Assembly (NCBI RefSeq): GCF_000336615.1
Contig: NZ_AOLW01000047.1
Location: 64,099-128,098, forward strand
DNA length: 64,000 nucleotides
Direction: 5' to 3'
DNA from: Haloarcula amylolytica JCM 13557
GTDB taxonomy: Archaea; Halobacteriota; Halobacteria; Halobacteriales; Haloarculaceae
The notes below the pieces were generated by a model, which worked only from the letters and a program-made list of their open reading frames with translations, made no database searches and had not been told where the DNA came from. Of the stretch, positions 43,077 to 50,883 are shown piece after piece; positions within the stretch are counted from its first letter, which is position 1; every line of letters begins with the position of its first letter. The translations under genes and the position numbers were made by a program.

Positions 43077-43251
43077 GCGAGAACGGCTCGCTTTTCAACG
43101 GGTTCGCGACTGACCGAGCGGCGCTACTCGGCAGCGCGTGGGTTCCCACCGCTGTCGCTGTGCCACCTCTCGGACCGAATATCTTCGGGTAGAGCCCGAC
43201 CAGCGCTTGGAATCCGAAGTGTCTTAGGGACAGCAACACCGACCGCATGGT

Positions 43252-43662
43252 ATGAGCGAGGCCGACGCACTCGACGACGACCTTTACCGCCGGACCAAAC
43301 AACTGCTTGAGCCCGGCGAGATCCAACTCAACGGCGCTGTCGTCCACACGGAGTACGACGGCAGCGACGAGATCGAGATGATGCAGGCCACCATCGAGGT
43401 CGGCGAACTCATCGCCGAGGGCGCGGGCTTGGACCCGAAGGACACGTACGTCTACTCCGGTAGCGACGATCCGGAGTTCGCGTCGAACCAGCATCAGGGC
43501 CTCACGCTGGACGACGAAGAGTTCGTCTGGGAGTGCCAGCAGCTCCTGCGTAACAGTTCCTTTGACCTGGTGTTCTACTACGAGGCCAGCGCCGACCACG
43601 ACGGCATTCTCGAAGCTATCGAGGACGCTGGCTACGCGGTAACCGGTGTCGAAGGCGAGTAA
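43252..43662 (+). CDS. DUF5778 family protein
   Basis: A 136-aa acidic protein (LYRRTKQLLEPGEIQLNGAV, MMQATIEVGELIAEGAGLDP, FYYEASADHDGILEAIEDAG). I recognise it as the haloarchaeal DUF5778 family, of unknown function. ATG at 43252. It meets a zinc-ribbon membrane protein tail to tail. Confidence 0.75.
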   Translation: MSEADALDDDLYRRTKQLLEPGEIQLNGAVVHTEYDGSDEIEMMQATIEVGELIAEGAGLDPKDTYVYSGSDDPEFASNQHQGLTLDDEEFVWECQQLLRNSSFDLVFYYEASADHDGILEAIEDAGYAVTGVEGE

Positions 43663-43667
43663 CCGCG

Positions 43668-43958
43668 TCAGTCGCCAGTCGCCAGCCGTTCCTGGCAGTT
43701 GTGACAGTAGGTGTAGTCGGGGCCGTTCGCTGCGCCACAGATGCGACAGGTCGTGGCCTCGACGGCGGCCTGTTCGAAGTAGGCGTTGAGCTGGCCGGTG
43801 TCGCGACCGTTGCGTCGGCCGCTGAACTGCTCGACCAGCGTGTCGTGTGCGGCGTAGTCCATGAGCCGAAACATCAGCACGAACCACAGCGGCACCCCTA
43901 TCAGGACGAACAGGTAGACCAGCAGCCGGACCGCCAGTTCGGCTGTCGAGATTGCCAC
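43668..43958 (-). CDS. Small membrane protein with C-terminal zinc ribbon
   Basis: A 96-aa protein. From GTG 43958 the sequence begins VAISTAELAVRLLVYLFVLI and has one membrane helix (~10-33). The C-terminus has CRICGAANGPDYTYCHNC, a four-Cys zinc ribbon. An ATG at 43960 is in another frame and does not give this protein. Function is unknown. Confidence 0.7.
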   Translation of the reverse strand: MAISTAELAVRLLVYLFVLIGVPLWFVLMFRLMDYAAHDTLVEQFSGRRNGRDTGQLNAYFEQAAVEATTCRICGAANGPDYTYCHNCQERLATGD

Positions 43959-44058
43959 ATGTGAGCTAGGGGCGGAAGGGGGTAAAACGCTCCGACGACC
44001 CGGACATGGTACCGGCTGTCCCGGACTGTTTTTATTCGCAGGCCCCCCAGATTCGGGC

Positions 44059-45114
44059 ATGAGCGAAGACCTCGGGACGGTAGACCGGGCGGTGTTGAAC
44101 GCCTTCCAGGGCGGCTTCCCGGTCGTCGAACGGCCGTTCGAACCGGCCGCGGCGGCCCTCGCCGACCACGGCGTCGACATCGACGCGGACGAGCTGTTAG
44201 CACGCGTACAGGATCTCGACGACGCGGGCGTGCTCACGCGGTTCGGAGCACTCATCAACGCCGAAGCTATCGGCGGCACCGCGACGCTTGTCGCAACCCA
44301 CGCCCCCGAGGACAGCTACGACGACCACGCCGAGATGATAAACGCACACCCGGAGGTCGCGCACAACTACGAGCGCGAGCACCCGCATCTGAATATGTGG
44401 TTCGTTCTCTCGGTGGCCGAGGAAGGACGGGTCGAGGAGGTCCTGGCCGAGATCGAGGCCGAAACCGGCGAGGAGACGTACAACCTCCCGAAACAGCAGG
44501 AGTTCCACGTCGGCGCGAAGTTCCCCGTCGAGGGGCCACAGACCCAGGCCATCGACTGTTCGGACCTGGGGCCGGACGTGACACCGACCGAGCAGCGGTC
44601 GCTCACCGCCGACGAACTGGACCTGGTACTGGCGATTCAGGACGGCCTCCCGGTCACTGCCACGCCGTACGCCGACGTGGCCGACGAAATCGACGCCGAC
44701 GTCGACTGGGTACTGGAAACGATACAGCGGTTCAACGTGGAGGGGAAAGTCCGACGCGTCGGGGTCATCCCGAACCACTACGCGCTTGGCTACAGCGAGA
44801 ACGGGATGACCGTCTGGGACGTCCCCGACGAGGTCATCGACGAGGTCGGTCCGGCCATCGCCGAGTTCGACTTCGTGACCCACTGCTACGAGCGGCCGCG
44901 CCACGACGGCGTCTGGCCGTACAACTTCTTCGCGATGACCCACGGGCGAAGCGAGGCGGAGAGTCAGGAGCGCATCCAGCAGGTCCGCGACCGGATGGCC
45001 GACCACTGGGACGTGTCCGAGGACGACTGGGACACGCTGTTCTCGACGCGCATCCTGAAGAAGACGGGTATCAGGCTGGACGAACGAGCGCGGCAGAACA
45101 CAGAGACGGCGTGA
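44059..45114 (+). CDS. ahbAB: Fused siroheme decarboxylase (AhbA-AhbB, Lrp/AsnC-like)
   Basis: A 351-aa protein made of two Lrp/AsnC-like halves (~1-170 and ~195-345), each with an HTH-like segment and an AsnC-type ligand domain. The family converts siroheme to 12,18-didecarboxysiroheme in the alternative heme route of archaea and sulfate reducers. The motif EHPHLNMWFVL in the first half and ERPRHDGVWPYNFFAMTHGR in the second match AhbA and AhbB, respectively. In most organisms these are separate genes. It is followed by precorrin-2 dehydrogenase and hemA, which supports heme biosynthesis over regulation. Confidence 0.85.
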   Translation: MSEDLGTVDRAVLNAFQGGFPVVERPFEPAAAALADHGVDIDADELLARVQDLDDAGVLTRFGALINAEAIGGTATLVATHAPEDSYDDHAEMINAHPEVAHNYEREHPHLNMWFVLSVAEEGRVEEVLAEIEAETGEETYNLPKQQEFHVGAKFPVEGPQTQAIDCSDLGPDVTPTEQRSLTADELDLVLAIQDGLPVTATPYADVADEIDADVDWVLETIQRFNVEGKVRRVGVIPNHYALGYSENGMTVWDVPDEVIDEVGPAIAEFDFVTHCYERPRHDGVWPYNFFAMTHGRSEAESQERIQQVRDRMADHWDVSEDDWDTLFSTRILKKTGIRLDERARQNTETA

Positions 45115-45160
45115 CCGTGTCCGCTTGGTGTAGCAGCGCCAGATCAGGAGGGGAGCACCG

Positions 45161-45808
45161 ATGATTCCGCTGATGCACGACTTCGAAGGCGAGACGGTAC
45201 TCGTCGTCGGCGGCGGTCCGGTCGGCGCGCGCAAGGCCCGAACGTTCGCCGCGGAGGCGAGCGTCGTCGTCCTCAGCCCCGAGTTCGCCGACCGGGCGTT
45301 CGCGGACGCGGAAAAGGTCCGGGCTGCCCCGACTCCTGAGGACGCCACAGAGTGGGTCGAGCGGACCGACCCGGCGCTGGTCGTCGCCGCGACGGACGAC
45401 TCGGACCTGAACGACGCCTTCACCGCGGCTGCCAAGGACCACGGCGCGTTCGTCAACCGGGCCGACGACCACGGCGACCAGTCGTTCGGCAACGTCGTCG
45501 TTCCGGCGACGGTGCGGGACGACCCGGTGACGCTGGCGATTGCGACCGGTGGGCGCGCGCCGGCGCTGTCGAAACACCTCCGCGAGCGTTTCGAAGACGA
45601 GTTCGGAAACGCCGGTCTGATGGCGGAACTCGCCGGCGACCTCCGTGAGGACCTGCGCGATCGGGGGGTCCCGCCGACCGAACGGCGTGACGCCGTCAGG
45701 TTCGTTGTCAGGTCACGGGAAGTTTGGAAGGCTTTAGATAGTGGCAGGTACAAGGGAGAGCAAGTAGCTAGAGACGTGATCGGAGAGTTACCTGGTGATC
45801 AAACGTGA
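45161..45808 (+). CDS. Precorrin-2 dehydrogenase (CysG-N/Met8-like)
   Basis: A 215-aa enzyme that oxidises precorrin-2 to sirohydrochlorin with NAD. The NAD-binding loop is VLVVGGGPVGARKARTF. The following RADDHGDQSFGNVVVPATVR and ATGGRAPALSKHLRERFE are family hallmarks. It lies between the siroheme decarboxylase and hemA and overlaps hemA by four bases. ATG at 45161. Confidence 0.92.
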   Translation: MIPLMHDFEGETVLVVGGGPVGARKARTFAAEASVVVLSPEFADRAFADAEKVRAAPTPEDATEWVERTDPALVVAATDDSDLNDAFTAAAKDHGAFVNRADDHGDQSFGNVVVPATVRDDPVTLAIATGGRAPALSKHLRERFEDEFGNAGLMAELAGDLREDLRDRGVPPTERRDAVRFVVRSREVWKALDSGRYKGEQVARDVIGELPGDQT

Positions 45809-47151
45809 GAGGGGACACTGGTGCAATCGTTGGGGTCTGTATCTCCCATGAGCGCGCGAGCGTCGACCAATTAGAGACCGCTGCGGCGGACAGCGAGCGC
45901 CACGCCGTCGAATCCCTGCTCGCCAACCCCGCGGTCGAAGAGGCGATTGCGCTGCAGACGTGTAACCGTACCGAGGGGTACGTTGTCGTCTCTGATCACG
46001 AGGACGGGCTCGACGCACTCGAACTGTTCACCCGCGCCGTGCCCGAAGATGTCGTCGTCGAGATGGGTCACGAGGAGAGTCTCCGCCACTTGCTCCGGGT
46101 AGCCGCCGGGCTCGAATCGATTGTGCTGGGCGAGGACCAGATCCTCGGCCAGCTCCGGACCGCCTACGAGACCGCCCGCGGCGTTGGCGGCATCGGGCCG
46201 ATGCTGGAAGACGGTGTCACGAAAGCGATTCACGTCGGCGAGCGCGCCCGCACGGAGACGAAGATCAACGAGGGTGTCGTCTCGATTGCCTCCGCCGCGG
46301 TGCGCCTTCTCAAACAGGAGAGTTCGCTGGCGGACGGGACCGCGCTCGTCGTCGGGGCTGGCGAGATGGGCCAACTCGCTGCGGATGCGCTCAGCGAGGA
46401 GGTAGACCGGCTGCTCGTGGCCAATCGGACAGTGCCACACGCCGAGCACGTCGCCGAATCGGTCGACATCGACGCCAGCGCGGTTGCGCTCGACGGCATC
46501 GAAGCGGCCGTCTCCGAGGCCAGTGCCGTCATTTCGGCGACGGGAAGCGGCGACCAGGTGTTCGATATCGGGACGTTCAGCGACGTTGGCGAGGTTTCTA
46601 TCGTCGACATCGCACAGCCGCGTGACGTCCCGGCCGGGGCGGACCGACTCCCGTCGGTGACGGTGTACGACCTCGACGCGCTGGAGTCGGTGACCGCCGA
46701 AACGCGCAACAAGCGACAGCGAGCCGCGGAAGCGGTCGAGCGCATCGTCGACGAGGAGTTCGACCGCCTGCTCACGCAGTACAAGCGCAAGCGCGCTGAC
46801 AGGGTCATCTCGACGATGTATGAGAGCGCCGAACAGGTCAAGGCAGCCGAGATAAACAGCGCGCTCTCGGCGGCTGACTTCGACGATGACCAGGCGGAAG
46901 TCGTCGAAGCGATGGCCGACGCCATCGTCTCGCAGATCCTCGCCGCGCCGACCAAGAGCCTCCGCGACGCCGCGGAGGAGGACGACTGGTCAACGATTCA
47001 TACGGCGCTCCAGTTGTTCGACCCGGACTTCGGCGGCCCGGACCAGGCCACCCCGCCCGAGTTCACCCAGGGCATGTCGGTCGACGACATCCCCGACGGC
47101 ATGCGCGACGAGATCCCGAACGCGATGCTCGACCGGCTCTCCGACGACTGA
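45805..47151 (+). CDS. hemA: Glutamyl-tRNA reductase
   Basis: A 448-aa enzyme for the first step of tetrapyrrole synthesis: Glu-tRNA-Glu to glutamate-1-semialdehyde. The catalytic Cys is in LQTCNRTEGYV, the substrate site is GLESIVLGEDQILGQLRTAY, and the NADPH loop is VVGAGEMGQLAADAL. The start is GTG 45805, overlapping the previous stop (GTGA). Together with the two upstream genes it forms a siroheme/heme operon. Confidence 0.95.
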   Translation: MRGDTGAIVGVCISHERASVDQLETAAADSERHAVESLLANPAVEEAIALQTCNRTEGYVVVSDHEDGLDALELFTRAVPEDVVVEMGHEESLRHLLRVAAGLESIVLGEDQILGQLRTAYETARGVGGIGPMLEDGVTKAIHVGERARTETKINEGVVSIASAAVRLLKQESSLADGTALVVGAGEMGQLAADALSEEVDRLLVANRTVPHAEHVAESVDIDASAVALDGIEAAVSEASAVISATGSGDQVFDIGTFSDVGEVSIVDIAQPRDVPAGADRLPSVTVYDLDALESVTAETRNKRQRAAEAVERIVDEEFDRLLTQYKRKRADRVISTMYESAEQVKAAEINSALSAADFDDDQAEVVEAMADAIVSQILAAPTKSLRDAAEEDDWSTIHTALQLFDPDFGGPDQATPPEFTQGMSVDDIPDGMRDEIPNAMLDRLSDD

Positions 47152-47192
47152 CCACGCCCACCTTTTTGCCCACGCCGCCCGACGTAGCCGAT

Positions 47193-47471
47193 ATGGCAGA
47201 CCTGCTCTCTGATGCAGAGATTAGCGACCGGCTACCCGAGGAGTGGACCCGCGACGGCGACGAAATCGTTCGCGTCTTCGAGTTCGACGGCTATCTGGAC
47301 GCGTCGGGCTTTCTGAGCGCCGCGGCCGGCCTCGCTGAGGACGCGTGGCACCACCCGGAGATGACCATCCGCTGGGGCGAGGTCGAAGTCCGACTCACGA
47401 CCCACGACGCCGGTGGCATCACCGAGAACGACATCGACCTCGCCGAACGGCTGAACGGCATCCACGACTGA
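47193..47471 (+). CDS. Pterin-4a-carbinolamine dehydratase-like protein
   Basis: A 92-aa protein (RVFEFDGYLDASGFLSAAAG, DAWHHPEMTIRWGEVEVRL, TTHDAGGITENDIDLA). The His-His and His of AWHHPEM and TTHDAGG match the PCD active site. The family dehydrates 4a-hydroxytetrahydropterin. Its partner hydroxylase is not in the window; archaeal members may act in other pterin (molybdopterin) metabolism. ATG at 47193. Confidence 0.9.
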   Translation: MADLLSDAEISDRLPEEWTRDGDEIVRVFEFDGYLDASGFLSAAAGLAEDAWHHPEMTIRWGEVEVRLTTHDAGGITENDIDLAERLNGIHD

Positions 47472-47475
47472 CGGC

Positions 47476-47901
47476 GTGACCGTGGACACGACCGACGGAC
47501 TCGCTTCGCTCCGGCCGACCGAGCCCGACAGCGCGACCGCACGATACGTCTTCCGGGTCGAAATCCGACTGGAGCCGGACGCGGACGGGCTGTGGACCGA
47601 CCCCGACCGGTTCGAGACGACGCTGTACCGGGCGGCTGACGATCCGGGGACCAGCGGGTGGCTGTTCTTCCGTGACACGCTCTGGCGTGGCGAACTCGCT
47701 GACGAACCGCACTTCCGTCGGCTCGTCGCGGACGAACTCGGCTGTCCGGTCGTCTCGGCGTCGTTCAGCGAACTCCGGACTGACGAGGCGTATTTCGACG
47801 CGCTGAAAGCCGAAATCGCCGACGACCTGGCCCTGTTCAACGCCGACTCGGTCAGCGAGGTGCTCACCAAGTACCTCGGCAGTTCAGTTCGTGTGGCGTG
47901 A
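47476..47901 (+). CDS. LWR-salt family protein
   Basis: A 141-aa protein from GTG 47476 with the LWR motif (FFRDTLWRGELADEPHFRRL), the hallmark of the halophile-restricted LWR-salt family. It has an N-terminal beta region (ATARYVFRVEIRLEPDADG) and a C-terminal helix ending SEVLTKYLGSSVRV. Function is unknown. It begins just after the dehydratase gene. Confidence 0.8.
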   Translation: MTVDTTDGLASLRPTEPDSATARYVFRVEIRLEPDADGLWTDPDRFETTLYRAADDPGTSGWLFFRDTLWRGELADEPHFRRLVADELGCPVVSASFSELRTDEAYFDALKAEIADDLALFNADSVSEVLTKYLGSSVRVA

Positions 47902-48009
47902 AACGAACTGTCGCTTCGTAGTCAGTGTCTATAGCGGCGTTATACGCAGCAAAACTAGTCGTAGGGCCCGAAAGACTTTATTAGCGAATCCCCAATAATT
48001 GTACCCCTC

Positions 48010-48657
48010 ATGACCACCGACTACGACTTCTGGCTGTTCGACCTCGACGGAACGCTCGTCGATATCGAGCCAGCGTACCCCCGGAAAGTGATGGGTGCCG
48101 TCGGCGACCGCCTCGGCGTCGAGTTCACGGACCGGGAGCGGGATGCGCTCTGGTACGGTTTCGGTGGAACACGGTCACAGACACTCGCAGAGCGCGATGT
48201 CGACCAGCAGGAGTTCTGGCGGCTGTTCCACGAGGAGGAAGACCCCATTGCCCGGGCCGAGGCGACGTATCTCTACGACGACGCCGAGCAGTTCCTCGCC
48301 ACCCTCGATACACCGGTCGGGCTGGTCACGCACTGCCAGCAGTACCTCACCGAACCGGTGCTCGATCACCTCGACATCGCCGACTGGTTCGAGACGGTCG
48401 TCTGCTGTGACGACGACATCGGCTGGAAGCCCGACCCGAAGCCGGTGGAACTGGCGATGCGGGAGATGGACGTCTGGTACAACGGCCACCGCGGCGTGCT
48501 CGCCGGCGACAACCCGTCAGACATCGGCGCGGCGTGGAACGCCGGTCTCGACGGCGTCCACGTCGGTCGCCGGTCCCCCGCAGAGACGGGTCGGTGCGTG
48601 CGTGGCGACCGGCGCGTCGCATCGCTGCTTGACCTGACCTCGTCTCAAGGGAGGTAG
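48010..48657 (+). CDS. HAD-family hydrolase
   Basis: A 215-aa HAD phosphatase. Motif I is FWLFDLDGTLVD with the nucleophile Asp. Motif II is the VGLVTHCQQ Thr. Lys is in IGWKPDPKP and motif IV is GVLAGDNPSDIGAAWNAG. The cap is small and helical. It resembles phosphoglycolate phosphatase/PGMB-like enzymes; the substrate is unknown. It overlaps the MoeA-like gene tail to tail by 13 bases. Confidence 0.9.
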   Translation: MTTDYDFWLFDLDGTLVDIEPAYPRKVMGAVGDRLGVEFTDRERDALWYGFGGTRSQTLAERDVDQQEFWRLFHEEEDPIARAEATYLYDDAEQFLATLDTPVGLVTHCQQYLTEPVLDHLDIADWFETVVCCDDDIGWKPDPKPVELAMREMDVWYNGHRGVLAGDNPSDIGAAWNAGLDGVHVGRRSPAETGRCVRGDRRVASLLDLTSSQGR

Positions 48658-49571
48658 TCCCAGTTTTCCACCCTGACGGTCGTCCCGGCATCGATACCAG
48701 TTTCGTCTGCAGGCACGGATACCCAGCCGTCGGCTCGGGTCGCCGTGGCGAGGTCAACGCCGGGTAGCGGCGTTGCCGTCCCGTCGCTCACGGCGACCGG
48801 AGTAAACGTCCGGACCGCGTCCTGACTGTCGACCTGCTCCGCCAGCGTCGCTCGTGTCTCCGGATGCGCAGACAGCGGTGCATCGGCAAACGCCTTCAAT
48901 AGCGGACGAAAGAGTTGTACCGCGCCGACGCGGGCTGCACTCGGCGACTCCGGCAACAGCAGGACTGGGCGGTCCTCGACGACGGCGACTCCCGTCCGCT
49001 GGCCCGGGTCGATATCGACGTAGTCGGTGAACACCTCCCCGAGGTCCGCAACGACCTCTCGAAGCGTGTCCCCCGGCTCGGTCCCGGTGATGACGAGCGC
49101 ATCACGGGTGAGGTCGCGCTGGACGGCCATCCGGAGCGCCGGTGCGTCGTCGGCGACGGGGTCCCGGTAGGTCACTTTCCCGCCCCACCGGTCGGCGTAC
49201 TGCGCCAGCGTGAACCCCGCTGTCTCGACCTCGCGGGCCGCGCTGGCAGCCGCTCGGAGTTCGTCGCCCGTCGGTACGATTCCGACCTGTGGTCGCTGGC
49301 GGGCGAGCAGTTCGGAGACGCCGCTTGCCCGCAACAGTCCCACATCGCCGGGCCGTACCTGATGCCCCTGCTGGAAGACGGTGTCGTCGACCGAGATATC
49401 CGCCTCTTCCACGGGTTCGTTCGCCGTCGCATCTGTCGCCAGCACTCGTCCGACAGCGACGGACAGCGGAATCCTGTCTGTCCGGTCGACGGGGACAGCG
49501 AAGCTACCGAGCTGTCTGCGGGCAGTCTCCAGCGCGAGCGACTCGGCCTCCGACGGCGGGGAGCCAGCCAT
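48645..49571 (-). CDS. MoeA-like molybdopterin biosynthesis protein (divergent)
   Basis: A 308-aa protein with MoeA outline: IPLSVAVGRVLATDATAN near the N-terminus, VGIVPTGDELRAA in the middle, and LPESPSAARVGAVQLFRPLL near the C-terminus (MoeA: LPGNPVSA). It is shorter than MoeA (~400), and the usual GGxSxG of the active site reads GTEPGD (VITGTEPGDTLREVV). It may have lost molybdenum insertase activity. ATG 49571 follows a normal spacing. Confidence 0.7.
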   Translation of the reverse strand: MAGSPPSEAESLALETARRQLGSFAVPVDRTDRIPLSVAVGRVLATDATANEPVEEADISVDDTVFQQGHQVRPGDVGLLRASGVSELLARQRPQVGIVPTGDELRAAASAAREVETAGFTLAQYADRWGGKVTYRDPVADDAPALRMAVQRDLTRDALVITGTEPGDTLREVVADLGEVFTDYVDIDPGQRTGVAVVEDRPVLLLPESPSAARVGAVQLFRPLLKAFADAPLSAHPETRATLAEQVDSQDAVRTFTPVAVSDGTATPLPGVDLATATRADGWVSVPADETGIDAGTTVRVENWDYLP

Positions 49572-49682
49572 ACCCTTGCTAGTGGGTACTGTGGCAAAAA
49601 CGCCCCGAGTGGCCACGGCCCATCAGTCACCGGTCCACATGGACTGGGAACGCTTTTGTTCGGTCCGACTCGGAGTGGCCGT

Positions 49683-50459
49683 ATGGTCCTCCCGCAACTG
49701 GTCGCCATCGTGTTCCTGGTCATCGGCGGCTTCGTCCTCCTCCGCGGTGGCCGGGAACTCCGAACGGTGTTTCACATCCTCCGTAACGATCCAGTCCCGG
49801 TGCGCTCGCTCGACGGGCACTCCGGTCCCGTCGAAATCACCGGCACAGCTGTTGCCGACGAGGACGCCGGAACCGTCACGGCTCCCTTCACCGGCAGCAA
49901 GTGTCTGGCCTACACCTACGAGGTCGAGGAGTATCGGTCGTCGGGGAAACACTCCAGTTGGGAGACGCTGGACGAGGGGCAGGCCGGCGTCGACTTCGTA
50001 GTCGACGACGGGGGCGCTCGCGTCCGCGTGAATCCCGACGGAGCGGACGTGCGGTTCGAATCCCAGTCAGTGACGGTGTCCCCCGGGACTGAACTCCCCG
50101 AGCGCCTGGCCGACTACGTCGAGCGGACGGAGGGCGTCGAGGCACAGGACGGGTCCGTGAACCTGCTCGTGACGGAGATCAGCCTGGGGAACAAGCAGCG
50201 CTTTACCGAGCGCCGGCTGGACGTTGGCGAGGACGTGTACGTCTACGGCCAGGCGATGCGCGGCCCCGCATCGGAGTGGGGAAGCAATCTGGTCGACGCC
50301 GTCGTCGGGGACGGCAACGGGACGCCGGTGTTCGTCATCTCCGACACCAGCGAGCGTGGCACGGCCCGACGGATTGTTCGGGGCGCTATCGCTGAAACTG
50401 TGTTCGGACTAGCGGCTGTCCTCATCGGTGCTGCCGTCCTCCTCTCCGTACCCCTGTAG
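49683..50459 (+). CDS. Membrane protein with GIDE-like domain
   Basis: A 258-aa protein with a membrane helix at each end (LPQLVAIVFLVIGGFVLLRG and AETVFGLAAVLIGAAVLLSV). The soluble middle part resembles the GIDE/BAM domain of mitochondrial MUL1-type proteins: PVEITGTAVADE, FTGSKCLAYTYEVEEY, LDVGEDVYVYGQAMRG. Archaeal members lack the RING finger, as here. Function is unknown. ATG at 49683. Confidence 0.78.
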   Translation: MVLPQLVAIVFLVIGGFVLLRGGRELRTVFHILRNDPVPVRSLDGHSGPVEITGTAVADEDAGTVTAPFTGSKCLAYTYEVEEYRSSGKHSSWETLDEGQAGVDFVVDDGGARVRVNPDGADVRFESQSVTVSPGTELPERLADYVERTEGVEAQDGSVNLLVTEISLGNKQRFTERRLDVGEDVYVYGQAMRGPASEWGSNLVDAVVGDGNGTPVFVISDTSERGTARRIVRGAIAETVFGLAAVLIGAAVLLSVPL

Positions 50460-50508
50460 AGTAGCAGAGACCGTCGGGTTTACCACTGCGTACCACTTAG
50501 ACAGGCGT

Positions 50509-50865
50509 ATGCCAGCCCTGCGTGAAGCGCTTCGGGACCTTCCCGACGCCGTGTTCGCGGACGTGCTCGAATCCGAGGACGAATACCTGCTCGTGCTCGA
50601 CCTGCCGGGCGTGACCGCGGAGACAATCGACGTGACCGTTGAGGGGGGCCGCCTTCGTATCGACGGGCAACGGACCAAGGACGTGCCCGGGGAGTTCACG
50701 TTCGTCCGCGAGGACCGCTCCGTGTTCCTCGACGCCGAGCTCCCGCTCCCGCCGGACACGACCGGGCAGGGCGGGGAGGGGACCGTGGAAAACGGCGTCC
50801 TCGAACTCCGCCTGCCGAAGGCGACAGCCGCACCGAGTACTACAATCCCGATCGACGGGGACTGA
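50509..50865 (+). CDS. Small heat-shock protein, Hsp20/alpha-crystallin
   Basis: A 118-aa protein with the alpha-crystallin domain (LLVLDLPGVTAETIDVTVEG, GRLRIDGQR, VENGVLELRLPKA). It ends with a TIPI-like C-terminal motif (STTIPIDGD) close to the usual I-x-I oligomerisation tail. It is an ATP-independent chaperone. The N-terminal arm is short. ATG at 50509. Confidence 0.9.
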   Translation: MPALREALRDLPDAVFADVLESEDEYLLVLDLPGVTAETIDVTVEGGRLRIDGQRTKDVPGEFTFVREDRSVFLDAELPLPPDTTGQGGEGTVENGVLELRLPKATAAPSTTIPIDGD

Positions 50866-50883
50866 CCCAGAGGTGGCAAGCCG

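Noticed and set aside
44059-45114. Lrp/AsnC transcription regulator
   Set aside because: The protein has two AsnC-like halves and lies with precorrin-2 dehydrogenase and hemA; AhbA/AhbB-specific motifs fit a siroheme decarboxylase better than a regulator.
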